Assembly (NCBI GenBank): GCA_018066805.1
Contig: JAGPVX010000008.1
Coordinates: forward strand, 1 to 58,283
Origin: Paraperlucidibaca sp.
Lineage (GTDB): Bacteria; Pseudomonadota; Gammaproteobacteria; Pseudomonadales; Moraxellaceae
Length of the DNA: 58,283 nt
Reading direction: 5' to 3'
The notes beneath the pieces were generated by a model. That model did no database searches. It was not told where the DNA came from and saw only the letters and a program-made list of their open reading frames with translations. Numbering within the stretch: position 1 is the stretch's first letter; each line of letters opens with the position of its first letter. Below are positions 1 to 7,847 of this stretch, one piece after another. The translations under genes and the position numbers were made by a program.

Positions 1-72
1 TTGGCGCGCGGTGAGGGCTTAACGGCGCATGCGCGTTCGGCCGAATATCGCTTATTGCCTAAGGCTGATTGA
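1..72 (+). CDS. hisD: Histidinol dehydrogenase, C-terminal end only
   Basis: Frame 1 is open from the first base to a TGA at 70-72 and encodes 23 residues containing GEGLTAHARSAEYR. This resembles the usual HisD C-terminus (a GLTAHARSV-like motif near the end). HisD oxidises L-histidinol to L-histidine in two NAD-dependent steps. The gene enters from outside the window, and hisC follows after 39 bases, the usual hisG-hisD-hisC order. Only the tail is visible, so no catalytic residue can be checked; the call rests on the motif and the neighbour. Confidence 0.8.
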   Translation: MARGEGLTAHARSAEYRLLPKAD

Positions 73-111
73 AGCGCTTAAGGCGAAAACTTTTTAGGAG
101 TATCAAACGCG

Positions 112-1185
112 ATGAGCCGTTTCTGGAGTGCGCGTGTGCGCGAGTTGGTGCCCTATGTGCCGGGCGAACAACCAAAGATCAGCAATCTGATTAAGCTCAA
201 CACCAATGAGCATCCATTCGGGCCATCGCCAAAAGCCATCGCGGCGATGCAAGCGGCTTTGAACGACGACCTGCGCTTATATCCAGACCCTAACGCCGAT
301 GCGTTGCGCCAAACCATCTCCGACTATTACGACCTTGCTGCTCAAGGTGGCGATAAGTCGTGGGTGTTTGTTGGTAACGGCTCCGATGAAGTATTGGCAC
401 ACGCTTTTCACGGCCTATTTCAGCACGATAAGCCGCTGCTGTTTCCCGACATCAGCTACAGCTTTTACCCGGTCTATGCTCAGCTCTATGACATCGCCTA
501 CGAGACTGTGCCGCTGACCGACAGCTTCGCCATAAATCCTGCTGACTATTCGCGCCCTAATGGCGGCGTAATTTTCCCCAACCCCAATGCGCCCACGGGC
601 TGTGTATTGGCCTTGGATGCGATTGAGCAAATCTTGCAGGCCAATCGCGATGTTGTGGTTTTGGTGGATGAGGCTTATATCGATTTTGGCGGCGATTCTG
701 CTGTGGCTTTAGTCGGCCGCTATGACAACTTGTTGATCACACAGACACTATCGAAATCGCGTGCGCTCGCTGGTTTGCGCGTGGGTCTAGCGATTGGCCA
801 GCCGCACTTAATTGAAGCCTTAGAGCGCATTAAAAATAGCTTCAACTCATATCCGCTTGGCCGTGTTGCGCTGGCAGGCGCGCAGGCAGCATTTGAAGAT
901 CAGGCGTATTTTGATTCGATGCAGCAGATGGTCATCATGCAGCGCGATAGTTTGACGGCGAAGCTTGTGCGTTTGGGTTTTGATGTGCTGCCATCGGGCG
1001 CGAACTTTGTCTTTGCTCAGCACCCTAAATATAGCGGCGCAGACTTAGCGCAGGCCTTGCGTGAGCGGGCGGTGGTGGTGCGGCACTTCAATAAGCCGCG
1101 CATCGATAATTTCTTGCGCATCACCGTGGGCACGCCAGATCAGCATGCCGCCTTAATCGACGCGCTCAGCGAAATTCTCGCTTAA
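112..1185 (+). CDS. hisC: Histidinol-phosphate aminotransferase
   Basis: Cytoplasmic PLP-dependent class II aminotransferase of histidine biosynthesis. It converts imidazole-acetol phosphate plus glutamate to histidinol phosphate. The 357 residues match the family length. Visible motifs are NPNAPTG (about 157-163), the PLP-contacting Asp in VDEAY (D186) and the Schiff-base lysine in [14 protein letters not shown] (K215). An AGGAG sits about 10 bases before the ATG. It lies directly after hisD, so it is probably co-transcribed with it. A strong hairpin covers its stop codon, between it and convergent algW. Confidence 0.95.
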   Translation: MSRFWSARVRELVPYVPGEQPKISNLIKLNTNEHPFGPSPKAIAAMQAALNDDLRLYPDPNADALRQTISDYYDLAAQGGDKSWVFVGNGSDEVLAHAFHGLFQHDKPLLFPDISYSFYPVYAQLYDIAYETVPLTDSFAINPADYSRPNGGVIFPNPNAPTGCVLALDAIEQILQANRDVVVLVDEAYIDFGGDSAVALVGRYDNLLITQTLSKSRALAGLRVGLAIGQPHLIEALERIKNSFNSYPLGRVALAGAQAAFEDQAYFDSMQQMVIMQRDSLTAKLVRLGFDVLPSGANFVFAQHPKYSGADLAQALRERAVVVRHFNKPRIDNFLRITVGTPDQHAALIDALSEILA

Positions 1186-1195
1186 GCGCGTCGAT
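1156..1195. terminator. Nested hairpin over the hisC stop codon
   Basis: An 11-base arm at 1156-1166 (ATCGACGCGCT) pairs perfectly with 1185-1195. Inside it, AGCGA (1168-1172) pairs with TCGCT (1178-1182) around a 5-base loop. The structure spans the hisC stop and lies between convergent hisC and algW. There is no T tract on either side, so it is not a classical intrinsic terminator. It could block read-through or protect the 3' end of the mRNA. Confidence 0.5.
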
Positions 1196-1223
1196 ATAAA
1201 CGATTCGGACGAACGACTGAGAG

Positions 1224-2360
1224 CTAATTCGCTTTCGGTCGCTCGCCCATCGTTACCGTTAATGTTCTTTCTGCTTTACCTCGGCGCACAGCAATCGCCA
1301 CTTTGGCATTGGGCTTATAGCCACCAATTTGCCGAATAACTTCGTCAGCATTGACCACATCTTTGCCTTCAATATTGATAATTTCATCGCCCGGCTTAAG
1401 GCCGGCGCGGTCTGCAGGACCACCTTTCATCACAGCAGCGACAGTGACTTGGCTGTCTTTGGAGCGGCTAGGTGGGCCGTCGCGATGGCTTTGCCCGGCT
1501 ATCTCAATGCCCAGCCAGCCGCGCACCACATGGCCGTGAGCGATAATCTCTTGTAAGACTTGCTGAGCAATCGGTGCGGCAATAGCAAAGCCGATGCCCA
1601 TGCTGCCGCCAGAGCGAGAGTAGATGGCGGTATTAATGCCCATCAAATTACCTTGCACATCAATCAATGCCCCGCCGGAATTGCCCGGGTTTATGGCGGC
1701 ATCGGTCTGAATAAAGTCTTCATAGGTGTTGATGCCTAAACCACTGCGACCTAGCGCTGAAATGATGCCCTGTGTCACGGTTTGGCCAACGCCAAAAGGG
1801 TTGCCGATAGCTAAAACGACATCGCCAACCGCACTAGGGTTTTGGCGGAAAGGTAGGGCGGGTAAGTCACTCAGGGCGATTTTAAGCACCGCAAGGTCGG
1901 TGTCGGGGTCTGTGCCAATGAGTTTGGCTTGGACTTCGCGGCCATCATGTGTGGCGACCAATATTTCATCAGCACCGGCAACGACATGCGCATTGGTCAG
2001 CACATAGCCATCGCTAGAAACGATAACGCCAGAACCTAGGCTCGATGCCGAACGCTCGCGCGGTGCGGCTTGGCCATGAAAGCGTAGCCATTGCTCCAAA
2101 AATGGGTCGATGTTTTGCTTCACGGTTTGCGTGGTGTAAATATTTACCACTGCGGGTGCGGCCTTAGCCACAGCTGGTGCGTAGGAAGTAGGCCCGCTTA
2201 ATGCTGGCGGATTAGCGCTTTCTGATGGTTGCGGAAGGTTCAAAGTAATCGGTGCGGGCGTCGGCGAAGATGAAAGCGCATCAGGCCATTGCTTCTCAAC
2301 ACCAACATAGCCGACCACGCCGGCCAGTAAAATCCATGGAAGTGCAGTTGCTGCGCGCAT
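1224..2360 (-). CDS. algW: Periplasmic site-1 serine protease, AlgW/DegS type
   Basis: Membrane-anchored trypsin-like protease with one PDZ domain. In Pseudomonas this family cleaves the anti-sigma factor MucA (RseA in E. coli) during envelope stress. The N-terminal hydrophobic anchor is at about residues 5-22. The catalytic triad is visible as H125 in TNAHVV, D155 in DTDLAVL and S228 in GNSGG. One PDZ domain fills about 265-370; the single PDZ favours DegS/AlgW over two-PDZ DegP/DegQ. An AAGGATA lies just before the ATG. Its position next to hisC matches Pseudomonas algW. Confidence 0.88.
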   Translation of the reverse strand: MRAATALPWILLAGVVGYVGVEKQWPDALSSSPTPAPITLNLPQPSESANPPALSGPTSYAPAVAKAAPAVVNIYTTQTVKQNIDPFLEQWLRFHGQAAPRERSASSLGSGVIVSSDGYVLTNAHVVAGADEILVATHDGREVQAKLIGTDPDTDLAVLKIALSDLPALPFRQNPSAVGDVVLAIGNPFGVGQTVTQGIISALGRSGLGINTYEDFIQTDAAINPGNSGGALIDVQGNLMGINTAIYSRSGGSMGIGFAIAAPIAQQVLQEIIAHGHVVRGWLGIEIAGQSHRDGPPSRSKDSQVTVAAVMKGGPADRAGLKPGDEIINIEGKDVVNADEVIRQIGGYKPNAKVAIAVRRGKAERTLTVTMGERPKAN

Positions 2361-2402
2361 AATTTATCCTTCTCGCTATTCAAGCAGGGCATTACAGTAC
2401 GG

Positions 2403-2424
2403 GCTTGATGCCATGGCATCAAGC
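2403..2424. promoter_or_regulatory. 22-base perfect palindrome between algW and the Nif3-family gene
   Basis: The half-site GCTTGATGCCA is followed immediately by its exact reverse complement, with no spacer. It lies in the 80-base divergent region, 43 bases upstream of the algW ATG and 6 bases before the AAGGAGGT of the Nif3-family gene. Perfect symmetry without a loop suits a dimeric DNA-binding protein better than an RNA hairpin. No regulator can be named. Confidence 0.5.
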
Positions 2425-2440
2425 TTATCAAGGAGGTTGC

Positions 2441-3193
2441 ATGCGATTAAACGCACTAGTGGCGCGGCTCGATGACGAATTAAGCGCAGATAAATTCAGT
2501 GATTACTGCCCCAACGGCTTACAAGTTCAGGGCCGCGATGAGGTACACAAAATTGTCAGCGGCGTGACCGCAAGTGAGGCATTAATCGACGCAGCCATTG
2601 CGGCAAATGCCGATGCGATTTTGGTGCATCACGGCTATTTTTGGAAAGGTGAGGCGGCGCAAGTGGTGGGTATGAAGCGCCGGCGCTTAGCTAAGTTATT
2701 AGCACATGATATCTCGTTGATTGCCTATCATTTGCCGCTAGATGCCCATCCTACACTTGGCAATAACGCGCAGCTAGCGCGGCGCTTAGGTTTGCTGCGT
2801 GAGTGTTCTTTATATGATGATCCGCGCCAAGTTGGTGATGTGGGGCGCTTAGAAAATCCCATGACTGCCGAGGCTTTTGCAGAGCGTATTGCGCATGTCT
2901 TACAGCGTAAGCCGCTGCATATTGCTGGCGGGCCGGCGCTAATTCAGCGCGTGGCGTGGTGTACCGGCGGTGCTCAAGGATTTATTGAGCAGGCCGCCAG
3001 TCATGGTGTCGATGCGTATATTAGTGGCGAGATTTCGGAGCCCACGGTGCATGTCGCGCGCGAATGCGGCCTGCATTATTTTGCCGCTGGCCATCACGCC
3101 ACCGAGCGCTATGGCGTGCAGGCATTGGGCGAATGGTGTGCGGAAAACTTAGGTCTAAGCCATGAATTTATCGACTGCGATAGCCCAGCCTAA
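2441..3193 (+). CDS. Nif3-like (YbgI/DUF34) dinuclear metal-centre protein
   Basis: 250 residues, close to E. coli YbgI. This family forms toroidal hexamers with a two-metal site; its biochemical role is still debated (suggested as a GTP cyclohydrolase 1 type 2 homologue). Visible ligands include the HH pair in LVHHGYFWKG (about 63-64), the Asp/His in YHLPLDAHPTLGNN and the late GHHATERYG motif. The start at 2441 is preferred because AAGGAGGT lies at 2430-2437; a frame extension upstream to a TTG would run through the palindrome. Convergent with pdxH. Confidence 0.88.
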   Translation: MRLNALVARLDDELSADKFSDYCPNGLQVQGRDEVHKIVSGVTASEALIDAAIAANADAILVHHGYFWKGEAAQVVGMKRRRLAKLLAHDISLIAYHLPLDAHPTLGNNAQLARRLGLLRECSLYDDPRQVGDVGRLENPMTAEAFAERIAHVLQRKPLHIAGGPALIQRVAWCTGGAQGFIEQAASHGVDAYISGEISEPTVHVARECGLHYFAAGHHATERYGVQALGEWCAENLGLSHEFIDCDSPA

Positions 3194-3211
3194 AGCATGT
3201 TGCATGCGGTC

Positions 3212-3847
3212 TTAAGGTTGAAGTCGGCTGCGATGCCAAGCGCCATCACCCGATGGCAAATACAGCACACGATCATGCAAGCGGCTTGGGCGCCCCTGCC
3301 AAAACTCCACATGATCAGCGACTAGCCTATAGCCGCCCCAGTGCGGCGGTCTAGGTACTTCAGTAGGATACTTCGCCTTCAGCTCTCGCTCTCGCTCTAA
3401 TAGCAGCTCAGGAGCTTCCAGTGCTTGGCTTTGTGCTGAAACCCAAGCACCTATTTGGCTGCCATAAGGCCGCGAAGCAAAGTAGGCATCGGAGTCATTA
3501 GCGCGAAGCTTTTCAGCACGGCCTTCAATGCGCACTTGGCGCTCAAGTTCGGGCCAAAAGAACGTACTGGATGCATAAGGATTTGCAGCCAATTGGTGGC
3601 CTTTACGGCTGTCGTAGTTGGTGTAAAAGTGCACGGCACCATCGGCAATGCCTTTCAGTAAAACAATACGCCCTGAAGGCCGCGCATTTGAGTCTACGGT
3701 AGCCAAATGCATGGCTGTCGCATCTAGCACGCCAGCCTCTATCGCTTCATCTAGCCACTGTTGAAGCTGGCCGTAAGGGTCGACATGGCATTGCTCAGGA
3801 CTCAAGCCCTTGAGGCCATATTCGAGTCGAATATCCGCTAAGTTCAT
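3212..3847 (-). CDS. pdxH: Pyridoxamine 5'-phosphate oxidase
   Basis: FMN-dependent cytoplasmic enzyme that oxidises pyridoxine or pyridoxamine 5'-phosphate to PLP, the cofactor used by HisC nearby. The 211 residues match the family. Motifs include SGRIVLLKG, YDSRKGHQL, GAWVSAQSQ and the C-terminal RLHDRVLY followed by WHRSRLQP. Its ATG overlaps the TGA of the upstream minus-strand gene (ATGA), so the two are translationally coupled. Confidence 0.95.
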   Translation of the reverse strand: MNLADIRLEYGLKGLSPEQCHVDPYGQLQQWLDEAIEAGVLDATAMHLATVDSNARPSGRIVLLKGIADGAVHFYTNYDSRKGHQLAANPYASSTFFWPELERQVRIEGRAEKLRANDSDAYFASRPYGSQIGAWVSAQSQALEAPELLLERERELKAKYPTEVPRPPHWGGYRLVADHVEFWQGRPSRLHDRVLYLPSGDGAWHRSRLQP

Positions 3848-4866
3848 ATCTGCTTCCCAATGGTGTCTTGTATCAGAGTTCGTGTTTCAGGTGCATCGAA
3901 GAAGCGCGTAAAATGCTCTTTTAAGCGCCGCTCAATATAGCCAGAGTTATTCAGTGCATTGACCATAGGCTCACCAATAGCAACGACTTCACGCGCAATA
4001 TGGTCGCGCTCAATGCCCATCAGGCGCAGAAAATGCATAGCTGGCATATCACCAGCATGAGCGAACCATGCTTGCACCAATAAGCTGATTTGTTGCTTCA
4101 TATAGTCTGTCTGGCGAATTTGATTCCAGTACAGCACGGCCAAATAGCTCAGTCCCTGAATCTCTAAATGTCGTGTCGCCTGCCCAAGTTGATAGGCCTC
4201 TAAGCGTGGCCATACCTGCTCAGCATATTGGGCGATGGCATCGTTGTTTAAGGCTTTATCGAGCAGCTGCTCACTGAACTTGGCGGTGGCAGAAATATTG
4301 CGCGATAAATACGCCTTGATAGCCTGCTCGATAGTTTCATCTAAACGGCCCATGCGGCCTAGCATGTTGCGGCCTACCTTCACTAATGAGCTAAAGCCGG
4401 GGACACGGCGAGCGATGGCGTTATCTGTTGTTAAATAATCGACGATACTGTGGTAAACCACATCGGAGAGCACGCGTGTATAGACCGGGCTGCTAAGCGC
4501 GCTGTGAATGAGTTCTTGGCGCAATGCTGGTCTTTCGACTAAACGTTGTACCATTAAGTCGTAAATTTGTTTATTAATGAGCTGCCGCATGGGTTGTTGC
4601 TGGTGGCTGGGGTTATTTAACCCAAGCTCCACCAACATGACGGCTTGCTCGCGCATTGTGTCGGTTGGCGAGTAGCTTAAGATATTGCGCTCTATCCATG
4701 AGATGACCTGGCTTTCACTGAGCAAGTCTCGAGCGCTAATGGTTTCTAGCAGGTCGCAGTAAGCGTTGGCTTCGATGTCTAGGTGTGTGCGAAGTGCATC
4801 ACCTGTGAAGTCTTGTAGAAAAAATTGCAGCTGAGCGTTTAAAAGCGCCTCGGCAGGGTGGCTCAT
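3844..4866 (-). CDS. Uncharacterised helical protein, paralogue A
   Basis: 340 residues, predicted mostly helical, with no signal peptide and no clear membrane segment. I do not recognise a named family. It is a distant paralogue of the protein at 8631-9680: both have R-x-x-LIH (here 119-121), then PG-x-S-x-L-x(3)-G (about 156-165), then AT-x(3)-SE-x-x-L-x-x-K, then a VW pair. The same order and spacing run over most of both proteins. It is co-transcribed with pdxH through an ATGA overlap. GGGAG precedes the ATG. No catalytic motif is evident. Confidence 0.75.
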   Translation of the reverse strand: MSHPAEALLNAQLQFFLQDFTGDALRTHLDIEANAYCDLLETISARDLLSESQVISWIERNILSYSPTDTMREQAVMLVELGLNNPSHQQQPMRQLINKQIYDLMVQRLVERPALRQELIHSALSSPVYTRVLSDVVYHSIVDYLTTDNAIARRVPGFSSLVKVGRNMLGRMGRLDETIEQAIKAYLSRNISATAKFSEQLLDKALNNDAIAQYAEQVWPRLEAYQLGQATRHLEIQGLSYLAVLYWNQIRQTDYMKQQISLLVQAWFAHAGDMPAMHFLRLMGIERDHIAREVVAIGEPMVNALNNSGYIERRLKEHFTRFFDAPETRTLIQDTIGKQI

Positions 4867-4879
4867 TCAGGACTCCCGC

Positions 4880-4899
4880 TCGCGAGCAATTGCTTGCGA
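4880..4899. promoter_or_regulatory. 20-base imperfect palindrome in the divergent region
   Basis: TCGCGAGCAA is followed by TTGCTTGCGA, an inverted repeat centred on CAATTG with one mismatched pair. It sits 14 bases upstream of the minus-strand gene start and about 87 bases upstream of the NlpC/P60 gene. It could be an operator or a leader hairpin; no factor can be named. Confidence 0.3.
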
Positions 4900-4985
4900 A
4901 ATGATAATAACTAATAGCCTGCAACATAGCGGGTTGAGGGCGCAAAATCCATGCGCACCTCGCAAAATATAAGAGGATTTACACC

Positions 4986-5528
4986 ATGAAAAACGGCCTT
5001 CATCGAAGCGTTTTAGGCATGGTTGGACTGATATTAATGAGTTCGACAGTGTGGGCCGATGGTCCGCGCACACTAAGTAGCGCAACACCTAAGTTTGCTG
5101 ACAGCAGCCTTGTATCACCAGCGGCCGCCGACGATATGGTGATGACGGCATTAACGTTGATGGGCACGCCGTATAAATGGGGCGGCACTTCGCCTGAAGA
5201 AGGCTTCGATTGCTCGGGCTTGGTCCAGTATATTTATCGCGATGTTAGCGATGTCGTGTTACCACGAACGGCTGCGCAAATGGCAAGCCTAGCCGGTCGA
5301 GATGTCACAGAAAAAGAGTTGGTCGTTGGCGACTTACTGTTTTTTCGCTTAGGCAATAGTCGTGCGATCAATCATGTTGGCGTTTATATTGGCGATAATC
5401 GTTTCGTACATGCGCCACGAACAGGCGCTGTGATTCGCATCGATCCGCTGACCAATCGCTATTGGATGCGTTACTTCGATCGTGCCCGCCGCCTATTTAC
5501 TGACGACGGGCATTTTGTTTCCCGTTAA
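4986..5528 (+). CDS. NlpC/P60 family cell-wall hydrolase
   Basis: Probable exported D,L-endopeptidase that cuts peptidoglycan stem peptides. The N-terminus has a signal peptide (hydrophobic 8-23, likely cut after VWA). The catalytic Cys is in FDCSGLVQY (C76), the His in NHVGVYIGD (H130), and H142 in FVHAPRTG is the probable third residue. Length 180 fits Spr/MepS-like single-domain enzymes. AGAGGA lies before the ATG. It is transcribed away from paralogue A and converges on fpr. The exact substrate is not deducible. Confidence 0.88.
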   Translation: MKNGLHRSVLGMVGLILMSSTVWADGPRTLSSATPKFADSSLVSPAAADDMVMTALTLMGTPYKWGGTSPEEGFDCSGLVQYIYRDVSDVVLPRTAAQMASLAGRDVTEKELVVGDLLFFRLGNSRAINHVGVYIGDNRFVHAPRTGAVIRIDPLTNRYWMRYFDRARRLFTDDGHFVSR

Positions 5529-5554
5529 GTAGGGCTGCTGCTTAAGCGCTGAGC

Positions 5555-6328
5555 TTATTTCTCAACAAATGCGCGCTCAATAACGTAGTGCGCTTGTTGG
5601 CCATGACGCGATTCGGTGAAGCCGCGTTCTTCAAGCATCACCACTAAGTCTTTCAGCATGCTCGGGCTGCCACACATCATCACGCGGTCAGTTTCGGCGT
5701 TTAATGGCGGTAAGCCAATATCGCTAAAGAGCTTGCCGGACTCGATGAGATTGGTCAGACGGCCTTGATTGCGAAACTCTTCGCGCGTAACCGTAGGGTA
5801 GTAAATCAATTTTTTGCGCGATTCGGCACCAAAAAACTCATTGTCGTGCAGCTGCTCGGAAATGAAGTCGGCATAGGCCAGCTCGCTGACTTCGCGCACG
5901 CCGTGGCAGAGCACGACATGGTCATAGCGCTCATAGACCTCAGGGTCTTTGATGATGCTCATGAATGGCGCTAAGCCGGTGCCAGTCGACAACATATACA
6001 GCGTTTTGCCGGGCAAAAGGTTGTCCATGATCAGCGTGCCAGTGGGCTTGCGGCTGACCATCAGAGTGTCGCCTGGCTGTAAATGCTGCAGGCGCGAGGT
6101 CAATGGGCCATCGGGCACTTTGATGCTGAAAAACTCAAGATGTTCTTCGTAGTTGGCGCTGACAATTGAGTAGGCGCGCATCAGTGGCTTGCCTTCAGTC
6201 TCTAAGCCGATCATGACGAAGTGGCCATTGTGAAAGCGTAGGCCGGGGTCACGTGTGGTGGTAAAACTGAACAAAGTGTCATTCCAATGATGAACACTTA
6301 GGACGGTTTCTTGGGCTACGTTAGACAT
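5555..6328 (-). CDS. fpr: Ferredoxin--NADP+ reductase
   Basis: FAD enzyme exchanging electrons between NADPH and ferredoxin or flavodoxin, used in iron-sulfur assembly and oxidative stress. 257 residues, very like Pseudomonas Fpr: VLSVHHWNDTLFSF at the start, the FAD motif RAYSIVSANYEEHLEF, STGTGLAPF for NADP binding, CGSPSM and the terminal IERAFVEK. The ATG at 6328 is chosen over an in-frame TTG at 6334 because family members begin MSN. A striking inverted-repeat array lies 83-141 bases upstream, a plausible control region. In Pseudomonas fpr answers to the LysR-type regulator FinR. Confidence 0.94.
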   Translation of the reverse strand: MSNVAQETVLSVHHWNDTLFSFTTTRDPGLRFHNGHFVMIGLETEGKPLMRAYSIVSANYEEHLEFFSIKVPDGPLTSRLQHLQPGDTLMVSRKPTGTLIMDNLLPGKTLYMLSTGTGLAPFMSIIKDPEVYERYDHVVLCHGVREVSELAYADFISEQLHDNEFFGAESRKKLIYYPTVTREEFRNQGRLTNLIESGKLFSDIGLPPLNAETDRVMMCGSPSMLKDLVVMLEERGFTESRHGQQAHYVIERAFVEK

Positions 6329-6410
6329 GATCAAATCTCTTGACGGGGCTGAGGCGTTGAGCGCGAATAATAAAGTATCGCCGATTTAGTGGCCAGTTTA
6401 AGGCGCAAAC

Positions 6411-6469
6411 TTAATCAGAACTATCGGGTAATTCTGATTAAATCTATCAGAAAATCGAATGTTTCTGAT
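6411..6469. promoter_or_regulatory. Four alternating ATCAGAA sites upstream of fpr
   Basis: TTAATCAGAA (6411-6420) is inverted perfectly at 6432-6441 with an 11-base spacer. ATCAGAAA (6446-6453) is inverted at 6462-6469 with an 8-base spacer. All four share the core ATCAGAA/TTCTGAT. The array fills the region between the stop codon of the upstream gene and fpr. It is AT-rich and has no run of T, which argues against a plain terminator and for an operator. Confidence 0.5.
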
Positions 6470-7659
6470 TATTGAGAGCGAGGTGCAAGCCAGTCGGCAA
6501 GCTGTGGCCACGCCTCTGTTGGCGTATTACTGCCGGCTAAAATGCCCATATGGCCACCGGAAATAAGCGCCAATGTGGCGTCATCGCTGCTGATTAAATC
6601 GGGTAGTGGGCGCATGGCATCGGCTGTGACCATAGTGTCTTGCTTGCCAGCAAAGGCCAGCAAAGAAGCATTGATGTCGGCAAAGTCTATTTGATGCTTA
6701 CCAAGGTGAATACGGCCATCAGCCAGATCATTATCGAGCCAAATACGAATCATCATGTCTTGGATGACACCGCCGGGGTAGGCCACCATATCATCGAGAA
6801 AGGCGCCGTTGGTGGCGTGATTGACGACGAACTCGCGATCATCGAGACGTGTGATCAGCTCCCAATAGCCCAGTAGGCTATTGGCAGGGCTGAGCATTTT
6901 GAATGATAGTGAGTTGATCCAGCCCGGTGTGTGTAGCAGGCGAGGGCTGAGGTTGTGCACACGAAAGCCCGTGTGTTTGCGCACCCAGGCCGCTTGTTTG
7001 GCGAGGCGCTGATACATTTTTCCGAGTGCGCCGGAAGCGTGGCCATTGATTGGTGTGCCGACAATAACCAAGTTGCGAATATTCGGGTCTTTGCTGAGCG
7101 CGGCATAGCCCAATGCTAATACGCCGCCAATGCTCCAGCCGTGCAGGCTGAGCTCTTCGACTCCAGCATGGCGACGGATATGGCTTAAGTAGTCCGGCAT
7201 AAAGTCGGCAATATAGGTCTCTAAGTTGTAGTGGGTATGGCGCAGTGTCGGCCGACCCCAGTCAATCAAATACACCGAGAAGCCATGGGCCAGCAGAAAT
7301 TTGACCAAGCTGCGCTCAGGGAAAAAATCATAAATGTTCATGTTCACCGCGAGTGGTGGCACTAACACTACCGGCACGCGGTGGCGCTTCGGATTTACCG
7401 CCAATATGCCTTCGCCGAGCTGAATCTCAGTTTCGGTGAGAGGTGGATAATGACGCAGCTTCACCAAACCATTGTCGTGCAAGACTTCATAAGGCGTTTG
7501 GCCCGATAGCGTGAGTTCGCGCGTGCGCAGAAAGCGATCATTAGCATTGGTCAATACGCGACTACCTTCGTGGCGCAACACCGCAGCGCGTTTCGCTAGC
7601 TTGTGGCGTTGCTGCTGTAGCGACTGACTAAGGCGTTCGGGCAATGATGGGCGTGGCAT
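6469..7659 (-). CDS. PHA-synthase-like alpha/beta hydrolase with a serine nucleophile
   Basis: 396 residues. The region from about 95 resembles PhaC-type polyhydroxyalkanoate synthases (VPPLAVNMNIYDFFPERS, YLIDWGRP). However, the nucleophile box is GWSIGG (S176), whereas true PhaC uses Cys (GxCxGG). The acid is probably D341 in AGKQDTMV and the base H370 in GGHMGIL. It may be an acyl-CoA or polyester hydrolase rather than a polymerase. The ATG at 7659 is preferred because CAGGAG lies just upstream; the frame extends to a TTG at 7683. It is divergent from the GST-like gene. Confidence 0.75.
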   Translation of the reverse strand: MPRPSLPERLSQSLQQQRHKLAKRAAVLRHEGSRVLTNANDRFLRTRELTLSGQTPYEVLHDNGLVKLRHYPPLTETEIQLGEGILAVNPKRHRVPVVLVPPLAVNMNIYDFFPERSLVKFLLAHGFSVYLIDWGRPTLRHTHYNLETYIADFMPDYLSHIRRHAGVEELSLHGWSIGGVLALGYAALSKDPNIRNLVIVGTPINGHASGALGKMYQRLAKQAAWVRKHTGFRVHNLSPRLLHTPGWINSLSFKMLSPANSLLGYWELITRLDDREFVVNHATNGAFLDDMVAYPGGVIQDMMIRIWLDNDLADGRIHLGKHQIDFADINASLLAFAGKQDTMVTADAMRPLPDLISSDDATLALISGGHMGILAGSNTPTEAWPQLADWLAPRSQ

Positions 7660-7847
7660 AAATGGCTCCTGAGCGGCGGGCAATGTTCAAGCTAACGGCT
7701 TGAGTATCCGCAGCGCGTACATAATGTGCGAACTATAGCGACTATTCGGTCATTGGCAGTGGCCTAAATGCCGTGAGCGAATGCGTTTGGCGTCAACGCG
7801 GCGTTGTGGCAAAGTCATCGCCTTCTTTTGTTTGCGAGATTTATCTC

